Origin: Clostridiales bacterium
GTDB taxonomy: Bacteria; Bacillota; Clostridia; Oscillospirales; Acutalibacteraceae
Reading direction: 5' to 3'
DNA: 7,204 nt
Assembly: GCA_019417145.1 (NCBI GenBank)
Contig: DXVY01000050.1
Span: forward strand, 1,934-9,137
Position 1 is the first letter of the stretch. Each line of letters begins with the position of its first letter. Below, piece by piece: positions 1 through 5,800 of the stretch. Under the pieces are notes generated by a model, which saw only the letters and a list, made by a program, of their open reading frames with translations, searched no databases and had not been told where the DNA came from. Both the position numbers and the translations under genes were made by a program.

Positions 1-28
1 CTTTTAGTATATATACCGCTTGGTTGCC

Positions 29-52
29 GCGCTCCGTCTGGGGGCGCTTTTT
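29..52 (+). terminator. Rho-independent terminator for a gene left of the window
   Basis: A GC-rich stem of seven pairs (29-35 with 41-47, including one T-G wobble) closes a five-base loop at 36-40. Five T residues follow directly at 48-52. The T tract lies on the plus strand only, so the terminator reads rightwards. It would end a gene lying outside the left edge. The minus-strand gene that stops at 75 would meet it tail-to-tail, but there is no T run for that direction, so I do not assign it to that gene. Confidence 0.65.
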
Positions 53-74
53 GGCCGTTCTATAAACCGACGCT

Positions 75-1451
75 TCAGATAAGGATGCTTTCGATGCGGA
101 GCAGGCGGTTGGCCCTGACCACCGCGTCGGTTTGATCGCCGTAAACCAGGGCCCAGTGCCGGCCCTGGTATGCCTCGGCCAGCTCCCGGATGCTGCCCTC
201 GGTCTGGATCTCCAACTGGGTGCGGCAGGAGGCAAAGGAGGTGTTGCGCACAATGCGGCCCTTGACCACCACCATACGGTCCAGGCTGTTGTGGGATAGG
301 CCGGTTATGGTGACCTCGGCTCCCTCCTCCCGCAGCACCTGTATGCCGCAGCCCATATGGGGAATTTCGAAGTAGTTATATAGGCGCATATCGTCCCTTT
401 GCGCGTCGTCCTTGGCAAGGGAATGACGGGTTGGAGAGGAGCAGTGGGAGACGAACAGCTTGTTGTCGGCCGGGAACAGGTAGGGGTTGAGCATAAAGGC
501 GGGCCGGCGGGAGGCAAAGGAGGTGATCATCATGGCCATCAAGGTTGTGACGTCCGATTCGCAGGCCGCCACAACGCCGGCGTCGTTGAGCTTGGACAGG
601 GAATAGCAGGCGGTGCCGTTTATGGTGGTATGCACAATAGAGGCCAGGCAGTTCACGGTAAACCCGTCCACCTCGTATTTCTCGATTAGAGCCTTAAAAA
701 GCTGGTACAACCGCTCCACACGATCAAACGCCCCCGCGTCCTTCACATGGTTTTCAGCGGCGTCCTTCAAAATCTCTCCGTGGGCATACTCCTTGTCGAA
801 GCTGTCGTACATCTGCAATATTTTTTCCGAACTGATATTCATCCACTGCAGGCCGAATTTTTGTTGCACGGCCTTTACAATGGAATATCCCCAGTTAAAA
901 GAATGGAAGGGCTCGTACATGGGCTCGCCCACGCACAGGACCACGGCGTTTTCCATGCGGAATTTCACCTGGTAGGCGTACAGCGTCTTTTTCAGCTCTT
1001 CCTGGCTGTCCACCACGGACACGTCCTCTGAAATCCCCAGATACCGGGAAATTTCCCGGTTGTCCCGCACAAAGTAGGGATAGTATACGCAGCCGTAGGA
1101 CCAGTATTGACCGTAGGGGCAGGGGGCGATGACGATGGGCTTGTTTTTGGACATGAGGGCGGCAAACTGCACGTCGGATATGCCGCCGAAGGGGTATACC
1201 ACATAGAGGTCCGCCGGCTCTATGTCAATGGCCTGATGCTCGGTGATTATGCAGTCCCGGTAAAAGGGAACGCAGTCCGGGGGCAGGGCCTCGTCAAAGC
1301 TTTGGTGGATGCGGGCGATATCGTCCGCGTTTAGCTGGCGGTTGGTTCGCTCGCAGTCGGACAGGTTCAGATTGTGTTCCGCAATGACCTCGGCGGTGTC
1401 CGCCACCGTGTTTCCGAAAATCAGGCAGCCGATCTTCATGGCCTTGGACAT
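75..1451 (-). CDS. L-fucose isomerase-like protein (FucI/AraA fold superfamily)
   Basis: This is a 458-residue cytoplasmic protein without a signal peptide or membrane segments. It resembles the broad 'L-fucose isomerase or related' group, whose members interconvert aldoses and ketoses with a divalent metal. Roughly, residues 1-165 look like a Rossmann-type N-terminal domain (VVYPFGG at 84-90), 166-345 the central domain, and 346-458 the C-terminal beta domain (GRHWALVYGD at 430-439). Candidate metal or catalytic residues are E298 and D300 in ACESDV, H336 in SHC, and H432. Classical FucI has an Asp roughly where this protein has N322, so isomerase activity is uncertain. The ATG at 1451 is preceded by AAAGGA about 10 bases upstream; a second ATG at 1439 is less well placed. 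It lies 123 bases downstream of the AraC-type gene on the same strand, probably in the same transcript. Substrate unknown: fucose, arabinose or another sugar are all possible. Superfamily membership is confident; the reaction is not. Confidence 0.85.
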   Translation of the reverse strand: MSKAMKIGCLIFGNTVADTAEVIAEHNLNLSDCERTNRQLNADDIARIHQSFDEALPPDCVPFYRDCIITEHQAIDIEPADLYVVYPFGGISDVQFAALMSKNKPIVIAPCPYGQYWSYGCVYYPYFVRDNREISRYLGISEDVSVVDSQEELKKTLYAYQVKFRMENAVVLCVGEPMYEPFHSFNWGYSIVKAVQQKFGLQWMNISSEKILQMYDSFDKEYAHGEILKDAAENHVKDAGAFDRVERLYQLFKALIEKYEVDGFTVNCLASIVHTTINGTACYSLSKLNDAGVVAACESDVTTLMAMMITSFASRRPAFMLNPYLFPADNKLFVSHCSSPTRHSLAKDDAQRDDMRLYNYFEIPHMGCGIQVLREEGAEVTITGLSHNSLDRMVVVKGRIVRNTSFASCRTQLEIQTEGSIRELAEAYQGRHWALVYGDQTDAVVRANRLLRIESILI

Positions 1452-1574
1452 GGTTGCATCATCCTTTCTTAATGCGGATTTTTTTGTTGTGGGACGGCCC
1501 GCTTAGGCAGAGACGCCCTCCGCTTTAAGCGTACGATGCAGAGAGAAAAATATCTATGGGGAATCATGCCCGAT

Positions 1575-2474
1575 TTATAGGAAATCTTGTCCCTGCGCCC
1601 TGCGTCGGTACTGTCCGGGCGTAAGGCCGGTGATTTTTTTAAAGGCGTCGTAAAAGGTTTTCATATCCCGATAGCCCGTTTCCTCCGCAATCCTCTCCAC
1701 CTGCATGTCGGTGGAGGTCAGCAGGCGGCGGGCCGCCGCCACCCGTTCCGCCTGAATGAACTGGGTCAGGGTCATATTGGTGTGCTGCTTAAACAGGCGG
1801 CTGAAATAGGCCGGGCTCAGATAAACCCGGGAGGCCAGCTCCCCCAGATGGAGGGGCCTTCCGTACTGTTCTCGGATATACTGGATGGTATTTTCCACAA
1901 TTTGGCGGCTGCATTCCGAGAGGGCGCCCTGCCCGTCATACAGCTGCTGATGGGCGCGGAAAATTTGAACGATCAGATTGGTCAAGCAGGATTTGATTAC
2001 GGTTTGCCAGCCGGGCAGTTGATTTTCATATTCCATGCTCATCTGCCGGAGAATGGAGGAGAAGCCGAAGGCGGGGGCGTCGGACAGCTTGATAAACCCC
2101 GGCTCCACGCCGTCGGCGCGCACAATGCTGTTAAAGAAGAACTGGTAAAAGGCGTCGAGGAAATTTTCGCAGTCCGACAGGGCGTCGTGGATAAAGCCGG
2201 CGTGAAAAATGCAGTTGACCACGGTCAGCATTTGGTCCGGACCGCCGGTGGAGAGGAAGCTGTGGGGAATACGGGGGTTGATCAGGTAGAGATCACCCCT
2301 GCGGATAGGATAGGTCCGACCGTCTACCTCGTGGCTGCCCGCCCCGGCCTCGATATAGGCGATTTCAATGAAGGAATGGGCGTGCAGGGGACAGGCATAG
2401 GGTACTTCGGACCGCAGTATGGCAAAAGAGCGGCCCTCCAGGGGGAAGGGGTTGGTTTCATAGTCGGCGGACAT
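1575..2474 (-). CDS. AraC-family transcriptional regulator with N-terminal cupin domain
   Basis: A one-component sugar-type regulator of 299 residues from the preferred start. The frame opens further upstream at 2522 (315 residues). I prefer the ATG at 2474 because a perfect AGGAGG (2483-2488) lies eight bases before it. The 2522 ATG has no usable spacing and falls at the predicted transcription start. In the 315-residue numbering, residues 47-89 form an AraC-type cupin (HAHSFIEI, then RRGDLYLINPRIPHSF) that would bind the effector. The C-terminus carries two helix-turn-helix units: about 225-245 (LGELASRVYLSPAYFSRLFK) and about 273-305 (IAEETGYRDMKTFYDAFKK, TGLTPGQYRR). Both carry the usual AraC/XylS signature, so it should bind DNA. 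It is divergent from the GH31 gene and upstream of the isomerase-like gene, which suggests it controls both. Family call is firm; the effector is unknown. Confidence 0.95.
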   Translation of the reverse strand: MSADYETNPFPLEGRSFAILRSEVPYACPLHAHSFIEIAYIEAGAGSHEVDGRTYPIRRGDLYLINPRIPHSFLSTGGPDQMLTVVNCIFHAGFIHDALSDCENFLDAFYQFFFNSIVRADGVEPGFIKLSDAPAFGFSSILRQMSMEYENQLPGWQTVIKSCLTNLIVQIFRAHQQLYDGQGALSECSRQIVENTIQYIREQYGRPLHLGELASRVYLSPAYFSRLFKQHTNMTLTQFIQAERVAAARRLLTSTDMQVERIAEETGYRDMKTFYDAFKKITGLTPGQYRRRAQGQDFL

Positions 2475-2482
2475 GCGGGACA

Positions 2483-2488
2483 CCTCCT
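2483..2488 (-). promoter_or_regulatory. Shine-Dalgarno AGGAGG deciding the AraC-type gene start
   Basis: On the minus strand this reads AGGAGG, a full anti-16S match, with eight bases between it and the ATG at 2474. It favours that start over the in-frame ATG at 2522, which has only GGGAG one base away. Confidence 0.8.
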
Positions 2489-2528
2489 GTAAACGCCGCA
2501 GAGCGGCCGTCCGGTTTTCCATGCTCCC

Positions 2529-2557
2529 AATATACCACGTTTTCCCCCGCCGGACAA
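2529..2557 (-). promoter_or_regulatory. Leftward sigma-A promoter of the AraC-type gene
   Basis: Read on the minus strand, TTGTCC (2557-2552) serves as -35. A 17-base spacer ends in TGG, and TATATT (2534-2529) is an extended -10. The transcript would start near 2522, giving a leader of about 48 bases before the ATG at 2474. This is a sequence match only; no transcript data. Confidence 0.7.
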
Positions 2558-2662
2558 TAGGCGGCGCGTCGCTGGCAAAACAGGCTAGCGGCCTGGATCC
2601 CTACTGCTTTTTGCCCGGGACCTTCAGCCGCCGGGGTGGGGCGTAGCCTATATGAGCGCACA

Positions 2663-2677
2663 ATTTGTCGTGCAAAT
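2663..2677. promoter_or_regulatory. Candidate operator dyad in the divergent control region
   Basis: ATTTG (2663-2667) and CAAAT (2673-2677) are perfect inverted arms around a five-base spacer. They lie in an AT-rich patch inside an otherwise GC-rich intergenic region. Overlapping it are three loose GCA-type direct repeats starting at 2658, 2672 and 2679. The dyad centre is about 57 bases upstream of the predicted rightward start point, a usual place for an activator site. The adjacent AraC-type protein is the obvious candidate binder, but this is inference. Confidence 0.35.
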
Positions 2678-2693
2678 GGCAATATTTACGCTT

Positions 2694-2720
2694 TTGAAGA
2701 TGATTTTCTTGTGGTATGAT
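2694..2720 (+). promoter_or_regulatory. Rightward extended -10 promoter of the GH31 gene
   Basis: TATGAT at 2715-2720 is preceded by TGG (2712-2714), an extended -10 element. The best -35 match is TTGAAG at 2694-2699 with a short 15-base spacer; hexamers at 16-17 bases match worse. A strong -10 with a weak -35 fits a promoter that depends on an activator. Predicted start is near 2727, leaving a leader of roughly 58 bases. Confidence 0.6.
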
Positions 2721-2770
2721 GACAAATACAGGATAAGTCCCGTATGGGCGTAAAGGCATTAAGATGAAAA

Positions 2771-2775
2771 AGGAG
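2771..2775 (+). promoter_or_regulatory. Shine-Dalgarno AGGAG of the GH31 gene
   Basis: AGGAG ends nine bases before the ATG at 2785 and supports that start over the in-frame ATG at 2791, which would be 15 bases away. A stop codon at 2782-2784 rules out any longer in-frame start. Confidence 0.8.
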
Positions 2776-2784
2776 CGTGTGTAA

Positions 2785-2868
2785 ATGGGTATGCGTAGCA
2801 GAAGGGCGCTTTGCTGCGCCGTATCGGCGGCGCTGCTGATGACGGGAGCGGCCGTGCCGGCCGTGGCA
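2785..2868 (+). other. Sec signal peptide of the GH31 protein
   Basis: A short basic start (RSRR at 4-7) leads to a hydrophobic core (about 8-24). AVA at 26-28 offers a type I signal peptidase site, with cleavage after A28. No lipobox is present, since the cysteines at 10-11 lie at the head of the core. The exact cleavage site is uncertain; SA-P at 31-33 is an alternative. Confidence 0.85.
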
Positions 2869-5800
2869 CTGCCGTCGGCGCCGGCGGTTGAGACGGCCCA
2901 GTCGGTCGAACAGACCGGCTATTCCACCGTGGTGGGCAGCCTGCGGGTCCAGACCCTGTCGGACACCCTTGTCCGCGTAGAGGCGGAGGGCCCCAAGGGC
3001 TTTGAGGACCGGCAGACCTATCACATCACCGGACGGGACTGGGAGGGCATTTCCTCCGAAGCGGTGCAAGCGGATGGGGAGACCCGGATTGTCACCGATT
3101 ATTATACCGTACACATCCCCGATGGGGCCGAAACCCTGGACGGTATCTATGTGACCGACGCGGCCGGCAGGCAGGTGTGGACCTACACCGAGCTGCCGGA
3201 AAACAACCAGTATCTGCCCGACCCGGGCAATACCCCCGCCGCCTGGGCCATCGCCGACAACCCCCGGGTGGTGCCGGCGGAATGGGGCTATGACTATCTG
3301 CCCGAGGACGAGGAGGACAACGGCTATAACGGCTGGGACGTGGACAACGACGCCCCGGATATGTATATCTTCCTGCCCCGGGGCAGCGCCAAGCAGCTTC
3401 GGCAGGATTTCGTGGACCTGACCGGCTCGGCCGAGCTGGTGCCCTTAAAGGCCCTGGGCCTTTGGCACAGCTGCTTTTACGCCTACAGCGAGGAGACCGC
3501 CCTGGCCGAGATGGAAAGATATCGGAGCGAGGGGTTCCCGCTGGACAACTTTGTCATGGACACCGACTGGCGTATGGGCGGCAGCCACGGCTACGACATC
3601 AACACCAGCCTGTTCCCCGATATGGAGCGGTTTTTGGAGCGCGCCCATACCGAGCAGCATGTACGGGTCACCTTCAATGACCATCCCGAGTCCCAGAACA
3701 ACCAGCATGTGCTGCAGCAGGGGGAGCTTACCTATCGCAACGACAACCTCCGCCGGCTTCTGAATATGGGGCTGGATACCTGGTGGTTTGACCGCAACTG
3801 GACGGTGTCCCTGATCTCCCCCTTCCAGGGCATCACCAAGGAGAGCATCGGCATGTACCTGTTCCAGGATATCACCAAACGGGTTACGCCGGATGAGCGC
3901 CCCCTGATCATCGGCAACGTGGACGGCATAACCAGCGGCGTGATGGAATACGCGCCCAACCTTTCCTCCCACCGCTATTCTATCCAGTGGACCGGCGATA
4001 TCATGCAGACCGACACGGCCCTCAAGCAGGAGATTGAAGCGGCCGTCCGTTCGGGCGCTATCTCCGGGCTTCCTTATGTGAGCGCGGATGTGGGCGGTCA
4101 TTATGGGGTCAACTCCCCCGAGCAGTGGACCCGGTGGAGCCAATATGCCGCCTTCTCGCCCATCTTCCGGTACCACAGCGTGGGAGGCGACGTCAACCGC
4201 GCGCCCTGGCTGTATGGCCAGGAAGCCGAAGAGGTGGCGCTGGACTACGTACAGATGCGCTACCGGCTGATGCCGGTGTTCTATGCGGCGGCCCGAAAGG
4301 CCTACGACACCGGCCTGCCCATCACCCAGCGGCTGGATTATAACTATCCCCAGTACGCCGAGAGCCAGGACAACACCGCTTATACCATCGGCGATAACAT
4401 CCTGGTGGCCCCCATCTGGGAGGCCGGCGTCAGGCAGGATATCCCCGCGGCCTGGCTGAGCCATGACGGCCAGCCCGGCTTGCAGGCCGAATACTATAAC
4501 AACACCGACCTGGAAGGCGAGCCTGTGCTGACCCGCACGGACAGCCAGATAGCCTTTAACTGGGGCAACGGAAGCCCCGATCCGTCGGTCAACACCGATA
4601 ATTTTTCGGCCCGCTGGACGGGTACTCTGACCGTGGGCGAGGATGCCGTCCGCCTGGCCGTCACCAGCGACGACGGCGTGCGCATCCGCATCGACGGGGA
4701 GATGTATATCGACAAGTGGGCGGCCAGCAACAATGTTACCAACTACGGCCCCGATATTCTGCAGCCCGGCTCCACCCACGACATCGAAGTGGAATACTAT
4801 GAGGGCTCGGGCGGCGCCCGTATCAATGTGGAAAGCATTTCTCTGGACGAGGAGGGCGACAGCCGGGAGGTCTTCATTCCCGACGGCCGCTGGATCGACG
4901 TCTGGACGGGGAAGACCTACGAGGGGCCCCAGACCATCACCGTAACCCATCTGCTGAACACCTCCCCCATTTTCGTCCGCTCGGGCTCCATTCTGCCCTT
5001 GGTGGATGGCGATGTGGAATACGTGAACGAGAAACCCTGGGACAAGGTAACCCTGGACGTGTATCCCAGCACCCAGCTGGAGGGCGTTTCCCAGCTTTAC
5101 GAGGACGACCAGACCTCCGTGGGATATAAGGAAGGCGAGTATCGAACCACCGACCTGTCCACCTCGTATGATGAAGCCACGGGCGAAACGGTTATCCGGG
5201 TTGGAAAGGCCAACGGCAGCTTTGACGGCAGCGACGCTTTTGATACGCGCACCTGGACCGTCCGGGTCCACGGCCTGGCCGATTGGGGCGACGTGACCGC
5301 AGCCACGGTGGATGGCGAGACCGTGTCCGCCAAGAAGGTGGAGAAGACTTCCGACGCCTCTCCCTTTGCCGTTTCAGGCGGCGCACTGGACGGCGACGTA
5401 TACGAGATCACCTTCGAAAAGGCCTTGGACGCCGAGAGCGAGGTTCGGGTCAAATTTGCCACGCCGCAGGATGAGAACCTGCCGGATGATAGCCAGTCCG
5501 CCGTGGAATTCACCGCCGCTGAAAAGACGGTCCGGCCCAATGTGAATTTGACCTCCTCCGGCATCTACGATTGGGCCCAGTACGGCAGTGAGGACACCTC
5601 CACCGTCGTCGCCAAAGCGGACGGTGAGGATGTTATCCAGCAGTTGACCGTGGACGGTACGGCGACGGTCAGGGAGGGGAGCACGGTCTATAGCTGGAGC
5701 GACGGCGCGCCTACCGCCGAGGGCAGCACCCAGAATGGCCTGGCCCTGTCCGACGGCAGCTTCTCGCTCAAGATAAAGGCCGGGGAAGAGACCCGGCGCA

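Noticed and set aside
7..16. Palindrome GTATATATAC at the left edge
   Set aside because: A simple alternating TA tract with no gene context visible; too low in complexity to call.
1452..1574. Possible promoter or terminator between the AraC-type and isomerase-like genes
   Set aside because: There is a short CGCTT-T-AAGCG palindrome (1521-1531) and a run of A on the coding strand, but no hairpin with a T tract and no pair of boxes at correct spacing.
1587..2492. A 301-codon open frame on the plus strand opposite the AraC-type gene
   Set aside because: The minus strand has clear cupin and helix-turn-helix motifs and a perfect SD; the plus-strand product has no recognisable motif.
2581..2595. 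Hairpin CAGGC-TAGCG-GCCTG in the intergenic region
   Set aside because: Only five pairs with no T tract next to it on either strand; chance in GC-rich DNA and not a terminator.
2785..2820. Twin-arginine signal (SRRALCC) or lipoprotein signal at the GH31 N-terminus
   Set aside because: Only the RR pair fits the Tat motif, and the cysteines are at the start of the hydrophobic core instead of after it. An ordinary Sec signal with an AVA cleavage site explains the segment.
75..4400. Sulfoquinovose use, because GH31 sulfoquinovosidases and fucose-isomerase-fold enzymes occur in such pathways
   Set aside because: The GH31 barrel lacks the sulfonate-binding Arg/Trp pattern I remember for YihQ-type enzymes, and this protein is secreted and modular, whereas those enzymes are compact and cytoplasmic. 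No other pathway gene is seen.
3445..5271. A 608-codon open frame on the minus strand opposite the GH31 gene
   Set aside because: It is a shadow of the GH31 reading frame: the plus strand gives a coherent signal peptide, GH31 barrel and PA14 domain, while the antisense product is rich in Gly, Val and His with no recognisable domain. Long antisense frames are common in GC-rich genes.
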